Origin: Pseudobacter ginsenosidimutans
GTDB taxonomy: Bacteria > Bacteroidota > Bacteroidia > Chitinophagales > Chitinophagaceae
Assembly (NCBI RefSeq): GCF_007970185.1
Contig: NZ_CP042431.1
Span: 4,526,001 to 4,590,000, forward strand
Direction: 5' to 3'
DNA length: 64,000 bases
Shown: piece after piece, positions 9,057-18,048 of the stretch
Layout of the letters: the number at the start of each line of letters is the position of its first letter
Numbering within the stretch: position 1 is the stretch's first letter
Made by a program: the position numbers and the translations under genes
Notes under the pieces: generated by a model
The model's input: only the letters and a program-made list of their open reading frames with translations
The model's database searches: none
Told to the model about the DNA's origin: nothing

Positions 9057-12000
9057 ATGACAAAAACTGCTTTTTGTGAACGGGTAGCCCGCGGGGGCAA
9101 CCACCGTTTCACCAAAACACTGCTAGTTATGAAATTGACGCTCTTCTTACTACTGGCCTTTTCCCTTCAGATCTCAGCAAAATTGCATGGCCAGTCTGTT
9201 TCATTCTCTGGTAAGGGAATTTCTCTTGAATCCATTTTTCCGGTCATTAAGAAACAAACAGGATACGTTGTTTTCTGCAATGCAGAAGTGCTAAAGGCTG
9301 CCCGGCCTGTTACGATTGAAGCCACCAATATGCCCCTGGAAGACTTTTTGGAATCAATCCTCGATGAACAACCATTGCAGTATGCGATCAAGAAGAAAAC
9401 GATTATCATATCAAAAAAATCAAAGGCAACCTCCAATTCCGTTATTTCGCCCCATATTTCCGGGTCAATTGCTCGTGTGGATTTGCTCCTGGTTCGTGGG
9501 ATTGTTTGCAATGAAAAGGGGGAACCACTTGCAGGGGCCAATATAATGGCGAAAGGTTCCCGGAAAGGAGTTGCTGCAGCAGCGGATGGCTCATTTTCCG
9601 TCAATGCCGAAGTGGATGACATTCTTTTCATCAGTTCAGTAGGATATGAAGAAGCTGAAATTAAGTTGACGACTGCAACTACTGCCATTGTTTTATCTTC
9701 CAAACCTTCTTCAGCCAATCAAAATGCTGTTTTGGCTTCTGTTCATACCGATGTTCGTGGAATTGTCATAGTGCTGAAGCGATCCAACACGCCGCTGGAC
9801 GAAGTTCAGGTGATAGCATACGGAACAACAACCCGGCGGTTCAATACCAGCTCCATGGGCAGGGTAGCTTCAGAAACGATCGCACGTCAGCCGGTCAGTA
9901 ATCCACTTGCAGCATTGCAGGGACGCATACCTGGCCTCGACGTTTCCCTTACCAATGGAGTTCCGGGTTCGGCCGTAAAAGTGCGTATACGCGGCACCAA
10001 TTCATTGACCAATGGATCTGAACCGCTTTATATTGTTGATGGAGTTCCGCTGGCTTCCGGAAACACTTCCCTTAACCGGTTAGGTAATCTAGCCGACTAT
10101 GGCACGCCTACCTCATCGGGGCTTGCCACACCTGGTGGTGGATTAAGTCCCTTTCAACTCATCAATCCTGCGGAAATTGAAAGTATTGAAGTGTTGAAAG
10201 ATGCGGATGCCACTACTATCTATGGCTCCAGGGGTGCTAATGGAGTTATTCTCATTACTACAAAAAAAACGGGAGCAGGAAAGTTGTCTGTATCAGGCAG
10301 CTTCTATCAGTCGATTGCCAAAGCTACCCGTTTCTGGGATTTGATGGATACAAAGGAATATGTGGCCATGCGTAAAGAAGCATTTCGCAACGATAATGTT
10401 ACGCCCAATAAGACCAATGCTTATGATCTGTTATTATGGGACACTACCAGCTATACCAACTGGCAGCGCATGATCCTGGGAGGTACAGCAAGGGCCAGTG
10501 ATGCCAACATCGCGCTTTCCGGAGGAAATGCACTTACTCAATTCTATGTTGGTGCAGGCTATCGACAAGAAAAAACTGTACTCCCTGCGGATGATTACAA
10601 TAAAAGAGCAACGATCAATTCGACTATCACCCAGTATTCAGCCAACAGGAAACTGAGCATGCAACTGAAGTTGATGTACGCTTCAATAAAGAGTAAAACC
10701 CCGCCGGCATTTTCCGGTGTCAATCTTCCGCCCAATGCTCCGGCGCCCTTCGATGCGGATGGCAATCTGAACTGGGGACCCGATGGGGGCGAATTCGATA
10801 ATCCATTTGCCATCCTGAAACGATCAGGGAATACGCAAACAGATAATCTCATCGGTAATCTTCAACTCAGTTATGCCATTACACCAGACCTTAAAGCAAC
10901 TATCAAAACCGGATATAATGCTGTTTTTTTGAGTGAGACCAATCTTACGCCCATCTCATCATTCAATCCCAAACGTAATATGACTGGTTCATCTTCCTTC
11001 GCCAACAGCTCTGCCAGAGGATGGAATATGGAGCCGATGCTTGAATACAAGAAAAAAACCAGTCTTGGCAGTATCACTATATTGTTGGGGAGTACATGGC
11101 AACACGATAAAACAGCTGGTTCCTCTGTGTATGCCAGTGGCTATGTAATAGATGATTTTCTTACATCGATGAATGCTGCGAAAACCCTGACAGCTACTCC
11201 CGCCAGCTTTAATGAATACAAGTATGCTGCTGTTTTCGGGAGGATCAATTACATATTGAAACAAAAATATGTGTTGAACCTTTCCGCCAGGCGGGATGGC
11301 TCAAGCCGTTTTGGAGATGGCAATAAATACAGCAATTTCGGAGCAGTTGGCGTAGCCTGGTTGTTTACTGAAGAACCGGCAATTAAATCCTTGATGCCCT
11401 GGCTCAGTTTTGGAAAATTGAGGGGTAGCTACGGTACCACGGGTAACGACCAGATCGGAGATTACAGGTATTTAGATACCTGGATCCTGTCTGCCAATAA
11501 TTATGAAAACAGGTTATCGCTGAGCCCCAACGCTCTTTTCAATGGAAATTATAATTGGGAAAGAAATAAAAAACTGGAGATTGGACTGGAATATGGTCTG
11601 TTCAATAACCGGATCATGTCTTCAATTGCCTGGTATCTTAACCGGAGCGATAACCAGCTGGTACAATATAAACTTCCGATCCAGACAGGGTTTACCAATG
11701 TGATTCGCAATTTCCCGGCCCTTATAGAAAACAGTGGAGTTGAACTGGAGCTATCGGCTGAAATAATAAAGAAGGCGAATTTCAAATGGGATATGGGTTT
11801 CAATATCACTTTCCCAAAGAACAGGTTAGTGGATTTTCCGGGCCTGTCAACCTCCTCTTATGCTACCACTTATGTAGTGGGGAAATCTGTCAATATCGTA
11901 AAAGGCTACCTGATGGATGAAGTGGATCCAGCAACCGGCGTTTACATTGTAAAGGATATGGATGGAGATGGTCGCCTGGGAACGGGCGATCGTACACTCC

Positions 12001-12496
12001 TGGGTAAAACAGATCCGGATTATTTTGGAGGCATCAATAATTCTTTCACCTATAAGAATTTCAGGGTTCAATTATTTTTTGAATTCAAACAAAAATTCGA
12101 TGTAGCCCAGGGACGCGCTGCCAGCTATGCGGGGTCCATCGGAATGAACTATCCACGCATGTTGCTGGATAGATGGCAGGAGAAAGGAGATCAGGCAACT
12201 TACCAGCGTTATACCCAGGGTACCGGTGACGCTTATACGATGGCGCAACGGGTGGCAGGCTCCAACCTCGGCTATGCAGATCTTACTTACCTGAGATTGC
12301 GAAACTTTGAATTTTTCTGGGACCTCAAAAATATTTCGACAGGATCGATACATTCAAGGCATTATCGCTGTTCCTGCGTGCACAGAATGTTTTTACCTGG
12401 AACCGTGATCAGGATGTGGACCCTGAAATGACCAACAATCTTAATGGCATACCGCCTTTAAGGACTTTTGCTTTTGGTGTTCAATTTCAATTTTAA
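9057..12496 (+). CDS. SusC/RagA-type TonB-linked outer-membrane protein 1, frameshifted near the 3' end
   Basis: As read, 1124 residues ending at 12431. Order: cytoplasmic leader and signal peptide (~25-47, ends in KLHGQ), STN signalling domain (~55-115), carboxypeptidase-regulatory-like domain (~155-210), plug with LYIVDGVP and TIYGSRGANGVILITTKK, then the barrel. The last ~35 residues (HSRHYRCSCVHRMF...) are unlike a SusC end. The correct end, with FDRIDTFKALSLFLRAQN and PPLRTFAFGVQFQF, lies in another frame and stops at 12494-12496. One extra A in the A run 12327-12331 restores it (DLKKYFDRID). The STN domain fits signalling to the FecR/sigma pair upstream. SusD follows 8 bp after the restored stop. 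Confidence 0.88.
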
Positions 12497-12504
12497 AATC
12501 AATC

Positions 12505-13959
12505 ATGAAACATATCATTTTACATAAAAGATACTTATTGAAAGCAGTTGGCTACGCCCTGCTTCTGACAACACTTTCCGGTTGCAATAAGATCCTGCAG
12601 GTAGACCTGCCTGCAGACAGGATACAGGCAGATAAAGTTTTCGAAGATGAGATCTCGGCGGACGCTGCCGTAAATGGAATATATGCCCGCCAGGTAGGGC
12701 GGATCAGCGATAACACCTACTACTATATGCTTACAGGGGGGATGACAATGTGGGGAGGATGGTCATCGGATGAACTGAAATATTCAGGCACCAATATTTT
12801 CTTTCCATTGGTTGAAGCCAATAAACTCGATCCTGAATACAATACAATTTATCAGGCGATCTGGATGCCGGCCTATTCCGATATCTATCATATCAACGCC
12901 GCCATCGAAGGGTTGCTGGGTAGTCAGCGTATCGGCAATACCTTAAAAAAACAATTATTGGGAGAATGTTATTTTTTGAGGGCATTTTATTATTTCTACC
13001 TTACCCAGCTCTTTGGAGACCTGCCTTTGATAGATCATACCAACTATAATACAAATGGCAGCCTGGGGCGCACTCCGGCCAGGCTAATCATTCAGTTCAT
13101 AGATGATGACCTTAAAAAAGCCCATGAAAACAGTAGTACTGAAAAAATAAATGGAAAATTGGCAAGGGTGAACCGTAGCATTGTGGAAGCCTTCATGGCA
13201 AGGTTCTACCTCTGCAATGAGCAATGGGATAAAGCATATTATTATTCTGGTAACAGTATGACCAACTCCTTTTTCTCTCTTGAAGAGGATCATAACAGGA
13301 TATTCAAGAGACAGAGCCGGGAAACGATCTGGTATTTCGATAATACCCGTAATTATAGTATAGTTACCGGTGAAGGGTATACATTTGGCGTGCCTGGATT
13401 CATTTCTTCATATATGAGGAATGAAATGATCGATGCATTCGATACCACTGTTGATATCCGCTGGAAGAAATGGGTGCTAAGAAAAAAAGTAGGAGATAAG
13501 GAATATTGTGTGCCTTATAAATACAAGCAGGCGTCTATAGATGTGTCACTTAAAGATGAAGATTATGTTGTCCTCCGGCTGGCAGAACAATATCTTATTC
13601 ATGCAGAGGCAAGCATACACCTCGAAAAAACTGAGGATGCGCTGGCGGGGATAGACTCTGTTCGGCGGAGGGCTGGTCTTGATCTCCTTTCCCTTCGCGC
13701 ACCCAGGCCTGTTGACAAAAAAGCATTACAGCAATTACTTGAAGATGAAAAGAGAAGAGAGTTCTTTTGTGAGTGGGGGCATCGCTGGTTTGATCTGAAA
13801 CGTTGGCCGGGATATACTAACCCGGGAGTAAAACGCGCAGATGAAGTCTTGTCGGTTATCAAGCCTGGTTGGAAAAGTTCCGCCATGCTTTTTCCCATCC
13901 CTGAATCTGAAAGGATGCTAAATCCCAATCTTTCCCAGAATGAGGGTTATCCTCAATAA
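12505..13959 (+). CDS. SusD/RagB-family substrate-binding lipoprotein 1
   Basis: 484 residues. The lipoprotein signal has lipobox LSGC (Cys27). The SusD fold is seen in the TPR-like helical N-terminal half (ADAAVNGIYARQ, LLGECYFLRAFYYFYLTQLFGDLP) and the C-terminal motif RREFFCEWGHRWFDLKRW. SusD caps the SusC barrel at the cell surface and delivers ligand. Directly after SusC, so one operon. The substrate cannot be read from the sequence; no glycoside hydrolase genes are present, so this need not be a polysaccharide locus. Confidence 0.93.
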   Translation: MKHIILHKRYLLKAVGYALLLTTLSGCNKILQVDLPADRIQADKVFEDEISADAAVNGIYARQVGRISDNTYYYMLTGGMTMWGGWSSDELKYSGTNIFFPLVEANKLDPEYNTIYQAIWMPAYSDIYHINAAIEGLLGSQRIGNTLKKQLLGECYFLRAFYYFYLTQLFGDLPLIDHTNYNTNGSLGRTPARLIIQFIDDDLKKAHENSSTEKINGKLARVNRSIVEAFMARFYLCNEQWDKAYYYSGNSMTNSFFSLEEDHNRIFKRQSRETIWYFDNTRNYSIVTGEGYTFGVPGFISSYMRNEMIDAFDTTVDIRWKKWVLRKKVGDKEYCVPYKYKQASIDVSLKDEDYVVLRLAEQYLIHAEASIHLEKTEDALAGIDSVRRRAGLDLLSLRAPRPVDKKALQQLLEDEKRREFFCEWGHRWFDLKRWPGYTNPGVKRADEVLSVIKPGWKSSAMLFPIPESERMLNPNLSQNEGYPQ

Positions 13960-13986
13960 TTTTCTCAACTACTTTAAAATAGCATA

Positions 13987-15336
13987 ATGAATTTTCGCTT
14001 CTTTTACTGCCTGCTGGCACTTATATACTGCCTGCCTGTTAGTTTAATTGCTCAACGAGCTTCCTTTAGACCGCTCGATATCGGAGACAAAGTACCTGAT
14101 CTTCCGTTTCAAAATATCCGGAATACTGATAAGCAATCACCCCGTCTTTCAGATTACAAAGGAAAACTGGTCATACTCGACTTCTGGGCATCTAACTGTG
14201 CCGTTTGTATCGGCTCTTTTCCTGCGATGGAAAAACTACAGGAGATCTTCCTCGGGCAGATCGAAATTATTCTGATGAATCCATCGGAGACTTATGACAA
14301 GGTTAAAAGCAGGTTGGGACATTCGCCCAGGTTTAATAAAGAATCGGGGCTTTCTACCCTGATGGCCAGCTACCATGATTCTGCATGGAGGAGCTTGTTT
14401 CCTCATCAGTCGGTTCCTCATCATGTTTGGATCGATACTGCTGGCAAAGTGCTGGCAATTACGAGTGGGTACAATACGAACGAGGCCAATATCCGGAAGT
14501 ACTTATCAGGCCAATCTTTGGAATTAGCCCGTAAACGCGATCTTATTTTAGAAGGTTATTCTGTAAATCAGGCGGGGCTTATAGAAAAGACCCATCCTGG
14601 CCAGCACTTCCGGATGAGTTCTGTATTCTCTGATTATGTGGACGGATCAGGAGGTGGCACAGGCTTCGCGTTCGATTCCACAACAAGAACAATTACATAC
14701 AAGTATTTTGGCGTCACTGCCGGGTTCCTGTATCAGTTTGCATACCGTACGCCAACTGAATGGAAAAGACGTATCCTTTACGAAACTTCGCAACAAGACC
14801 GTTTACAATCTCCCAAAGATCTCAGCATTTTAGACGAATGGGAGAACAGGAATGTTTTCAATTATGAACTGAGGATTCCGTTTGAAGAAGAAAAGAATCA
14901 ATATAAATATTTCCGGGAAGATCTTAATCGCTACATGGCGTACAAATTGGGGATCACAGGCAGCCTTCAAAAAAGGAAAATGAAAGCATATGTTTTTGTA
15001 CGCAATTTTGAAAAAGCGCCGGCAAATGAGAATGGAAAGAAGGGATATCTGGATAAGCAACAAGGAAAGATCCGGTTCGTCAATTTCAATTTCTCCGGAG
15101 TAGTGGAGGAGTTTCGTAAAGTGCTTGAAAATGTTCAACAGGGAGTGGTGGTGCTTGACGAAACAGGACTGATGCGGAATGGCAACTATTTAGTTTCTCT
15201 CACCATTGAAACCGGCGACCTGAAAAATATCGATGCTGTACGTAAAAGCCTGCAAAAAAATGGCCTGGACATTTTGGAGACCGAAAGAGAGGTTGAACTG
15301 GTGGTTATAAGGGATTTGCCAAAATCAGACCTGTAA
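13987..15336 (+). CDS. TlpA/ResA-like thioredoxin with extra C-terminal domain
   Basis: 449 residues. A signal peptide (ends ~LIAQ, residue 23) leads to a redoxin domain with IGDKVPDLPF, then VILDFWASNCAVC with the redox pair Cys71/Cys74. The C-terminal ~250 residues are a second part; its end (LDETGLMRNGNYLVSL then a final VELVVIRDLP strand) resembles DUF3738-type domains found behind thioredoxin domains in Bacteroidota. It follows SusD by 27 bp, probably the last gene of the sigma-FecR-SusC-SusD operon, and acts in the periplasm. The second SusCD operon has no counterpart. Confidence 0.75.
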   Translation: MNFRFFYCLLALIYCLPVSLIAQRASFRPLDIGDKVPDLPFQNIRNTDKQSPRLSDYKGKLVILDFWASNCAVCIGSFPAMEKLQEIFLGQIEIILMNPSETYDKVKSRLGHSPRFNKESGLSTLMASYHDSAWRSLFPHQSVPHHVWIDTAGKVLAITSGYNTNEANIRKYLSGQSLELARKRDLILEGYSVNQAGLIEKTHPGQHFRMSSVFSDYVDGSGGGTGFAFDSTTRTITYKYFGVTAGFLYQFAYRTPTEWKRRILYETSQQDRLQSPKDLSILDEWENRNVFNYELRIPFEEEKNQYKYFREDLNRYMAYKLGITGSLQKRKMKAYVFVRNFEKAPANENGKKGYLDKQQGKIRFVNFNFSGVVEEFRKVLENVQQGVVVLDETGLMRNGNYLVSLTIETGDLKNIDAVRKSLQKNGLDILETEREVELVVIRDLPKSDL

Positions 15337-15357
15337 GTACCACATTTTCGCGTAAAA

Positions 15358-15391
15358 ACAGAAGCCGCTTCCCTGAAGAGGCGGCTTCTGT
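15358..15391. terminator. Stem-loop between convergent genes
   Basis: An 11-bp perfect stem ACAGAAGCCGC (15358-15368) pairs with 15381-15391, loop 12 nt. It lies between the TlpA-like gene (+) and the PBP1A gene (-) and has A residues before and a T-rich tail after, so it can serve both directions. Confidence 0.6.
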
Positions 15392-15462
15392 GTGTTTATT
15401 AATTCAGCGGCGTTTGTCACATAATTTTGCCGATAAATAGTTTCTGCCTGTTTGCAGACAAT

Positions 15463-17871
15463 CTATTGATCTTTCTTCCCTCCAAAGATCCTTTTGAACA
15501 AACCCGGCTTCTTCTTATCTTCTTTCGGAGTTGTTTTCGTTGAATCCTTCTTACCAGTTGGTACCTGGTTCTTCGAGTTCAACGCTTCCTGCAATACTTT
15601 CTGCTCTTCCATTGCCTGCTTGGACTCAGTAGGAATATTTTGCGTATCGGGAGTGCCTAAGAAATCATCAGCACCACCATTACCTACATTCTCGCCTTCG
15701 GCACCGGGAGGAGGTGTACGATCGATGATATTATAGTAATCATAGAAAGATTCTGTCTTCATATTCTCCGGCTGCACAAATTTGGCTGTCTTATCCAGCC
15801 CCAGTGTTTTATCCGCAAATGCTTTCTGGAAGAAATATTCCCAGATAGGACGGGCGGCTTGTCCGCCTTCGCCGAGACCGCTTTCCAGTTTGATAAAACG
15901 ATCATCGCAACCGATCCACACACCGGCCAGAAGCTGCGGCGTAAAGCCCATGAACCAGGCATCGGAGTTTTCGTTGGTGGTACCTGTTTTTCCGCCCATT
16001 TCGGCTACACCTAATCGTGAGCGGAGGCCGGCGGCAGTACCGTAATCCACCACACCCTGCATCATGCGTGTCATGGTATAGGCAGTGGCCTGGCTGATCA
16101 CTTCTTTACGCTCTGTATCGAAGCGGGCCAGTACATGTCCGTTCTTGTCTTCGATGCGGGTGATATAAACAGGTTTCGCGGAGAAGCCTCCTGTTGGGAA
16201 CATGGAATAGCCCCACATCATTTCAAAAAGGGAGAGATCACTGGAGCCCAGCGCAATGGATGGATAGGGATCTACCTTGGTAGGAATATTGATCTGTTTC
16301 AGGAACTCGGCAAAACGTTGCGGAGTGGTTTGTTTGATAATATAAGCGGCCACTTCGTTCACAGACCAGGCGAGACCACTGGCCATGGTGCGTGTACCGG
16401 TCTTACCGCGATTCTTCGCTGGTACATAACCGAAACCAGGGAAGTATTGCTGTGTGGCTTCACATTGTGTTTCGGGAGTGAAACCATATTCCTCCACCGC
16501 CAGGGCATAGAGGTATGGTTTGATGGACGAACCCACCTGACGTTTTGTTTTCAGGTTGGCGTGATCATATTTATAGTTCTTGAAATCGATGCCGCCTACC
16601 CAGGCTTTCACCTGTCCGTTCTGCGGATCGGTTACCATAAAGGCGGTCTGCATCATTTCGTGGTGGTACTTGATGGAATCCATCGGGCTCATCACGGTGT
16701 CTTTCTCACGTTTGGGGTTCCACGCAAACACTTTCATCGGAACTTTGGTATTGAAGATCTTTTTGATCTCGTCATCGCTCACTTTATCAGCTTTGAGCGA
16801 CTGATACCTGTCACTGCTTTTCATAGCGGCATCCAATACTTTTTCCTTGCCTTTCCAAACGGCATCAGTCTTGATATTACGCTGGGCCGAGAGCACACGT
16901 TGCAGCACAGGAAGGTGTTTCGCCACTGCTTCTTCTGCATAGAGCTGCATCCTTGGATTGATGGTGGTATATACTTTCAGGCCATCGGCATAGAGATCAT
17001 AAGGTTCGCCGTCTTCTTTCTTATTCTCTTTACACCAGGCTTTGAGATCATTGCGCAGCACATCCAGGAAATAGGGTGCGATGCCATTGTTCTCATTCAT
17101 CTTTTTATAATTGAGCTTGATGGGCTCTTTCTTGAAATTGGCGGCTACAGGAGCGGTAACATAATCGTTGCGGACCATCTGGTCTATCACGGTATTCCTT
17201 CTGTCGAAGGCTGCCTTATAATTGGTGCGTGGATTATAGGTGGCAGTAGCCTTCTGCATGCCGATCAGTACGGCAGCTTCAGGTACAGTGAGACGGTCTG
17301 GTTCTTTTGAAAAGAAAGTGCGGGATGCGTTACGGATTCCGTATACGTTATCGGAGAAAGAAACAGTATTCAGATAGAGTGCAAGGATCTCCTGTTTGGT
17401 GAAGTTGCGCTCAAGTTTGATAGCGATAATATTTTCCTTGATCTTTTGAATGATGCGGAGAAAGATATTGCTGGAACGACTGTCGAACATGTTCAGTGCC
17501 AGTTGTTGTGTGATGGTGCTGCCACCACCATCGCGGCCAAGTTTCAGGATGGCGCGGCTGAGGCTTCGTCCATCGATTCCCGAGTGGTCATAGAAACGTT
17601 CGTCTTCTGTAGCAACGAGGGCATCGATCACATTCTTGGAAATGTCTCCGAATTTCACATAGCTGCGGTTGCCGCGCTCCACATAATATTTTCCCATTGG
17701 CGTACCGTCATCAGCAAATACTTCTGTGGCCAGGGTGATGCTGGGGTTTTCCAACTGGGCCAGGGAAGGCATTTTGCCAAATGCACCAAAATTGATCAAT
17801 ACGAGGAGCAGAACAACTGCCAGGGCCCCGTAAATGAAAATGCGCCAAAAGATCCGTACAGCTCGGGTCAT
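15463..17871 (-). CDS. Class A penicillin-binding protein (PBP1A-like transglycosylase/transpeptidase)
   Basis: 802 residues. One N-terminal membrane anchor (~10-30) precedes the GT51 glycosyltransferase domain with catalytic Glu in ATEDERFYDHSG (~87-98) and GGSTITQQLALN (~116-127). The transpeptidase domain has Ser448-x-x-Lys451 (GSSIKPYLYA), an SVN motif and KTGTT. The tail is Pro/Lys-rich and ends in a basic GGKKD-type stretch, common in Bacteroidota PBP1A. It polymerises and cross-links peptidoglycan in the periplasm. It is transcribed away from the PorW-like gene's terminator and faces the TlpA-like gene convergently. Confidence 0.95.
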   Translation of the reverse strand: MTRAVRIFWRIFIYGALAVVLLLVLINFGAFGKMPSLAQLENPSITLATEVFADDGTPMGKYYVERGNRSYVKFGDISKNVIDALVATEDERFYDHSGIDGRSLSRAILKLGRDGGGSTITQQLALNMFDSRSSNIFLRIIQKIKENIIAIKLERNFTKQEILALYLNTVSFSDNVYGIRNASRTFFSKEPDRLTVPEAAVLIGMQKATATYNPRTNYKAAFDRRNTVIDQMVRNDYVTAPVAANFKKEPIKLNYKKMNENNGIAPYFLDVLRNDLKAWCKENKKEDGEPYDLYADGLKVYTTINPRMQLYAEEAVAKHLPVLQRVLSAQRNIKTDAVWKGKEKVLDAAMKSSDRYQSLKADKVSDDEIKKIFNTKVPMKVFAWNPKREKDTVMSPMDSIKYHHEMMQTAFMVTDPQNGQVKAWVGGIDFKNYKYDHANLKTKRQVGSSIKPYLYALAVEEYGFTPETQCEATQQYFPGFGYVPAKNRGKTGTRTMASGLAWSVNEVAAYIIKQTTPQRFAEFLKQINIPTKVDPYPSIALGSSDLSLFEMMWGYSMFPTGGFSAKPVYITRIEDKNGHVLARFDTERKEVISQATAYTMTRMMQGVVDYGTAAGLRSRLGVAEMGGKTGTTNENSDAWFMGFTPQLLAGVWIGCDDRFIKLESGLGEGGQAARPIWEYFFQKAFADKTLGLDKTAKFVQPENMKTESFYDYYNIIDRTPPPGAEGENVGNGGADDFLGTPDTQNIPTESKQAMEEQKVLQEALNSKNQVPTGKKDSTKTTPKEDKKKPGLFKRIFGGKKDQ

Positions 17872-18002
17872 ATAAAGAAAATTAACATTTTAAAACCGGA
17901 TAAGGTCACCTAACCTTAGCAAAAATTGAACCCGAAAGATATATCAAACGAATTCAGGTGCAAAGGCGATCCGTGAAAATGAATAAAATATTGTTAATGC
18001 TA

Positions 18003-18041
18003 CAAACCTGTCAGCAAATCATTGGTAAGCTGACAGGTTTG
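18003..18041 (-). terminator. Terminator of the PorW-like gene
   Basis: A perfect 13-bp stem (18003-18015 with 18029-18041, 13-nt loop) begins 8 bp past the stop of the minus-strand TPR gene. On the minus strand the stem ends in a short T-rich stretch. Confidence 0.6.
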
Positions 18042-18048
18042 CGGATTA

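Noticed and set aside
6956-15336. Polysaccharide utilisation locus
   Set aside because: SusC and SusD are present but there is no glycoside hydrolase, lyase or sulfatase gene nearby, so a glycan substrate is not supported.
16135-17310. 391-codon open frame antisense to the PBP1A gene
   Set aside because: The opposite strand encodes a full PBP1A with all catalytic motifs; the antisense frame is a by-product of codon use and has no recognisable domain.
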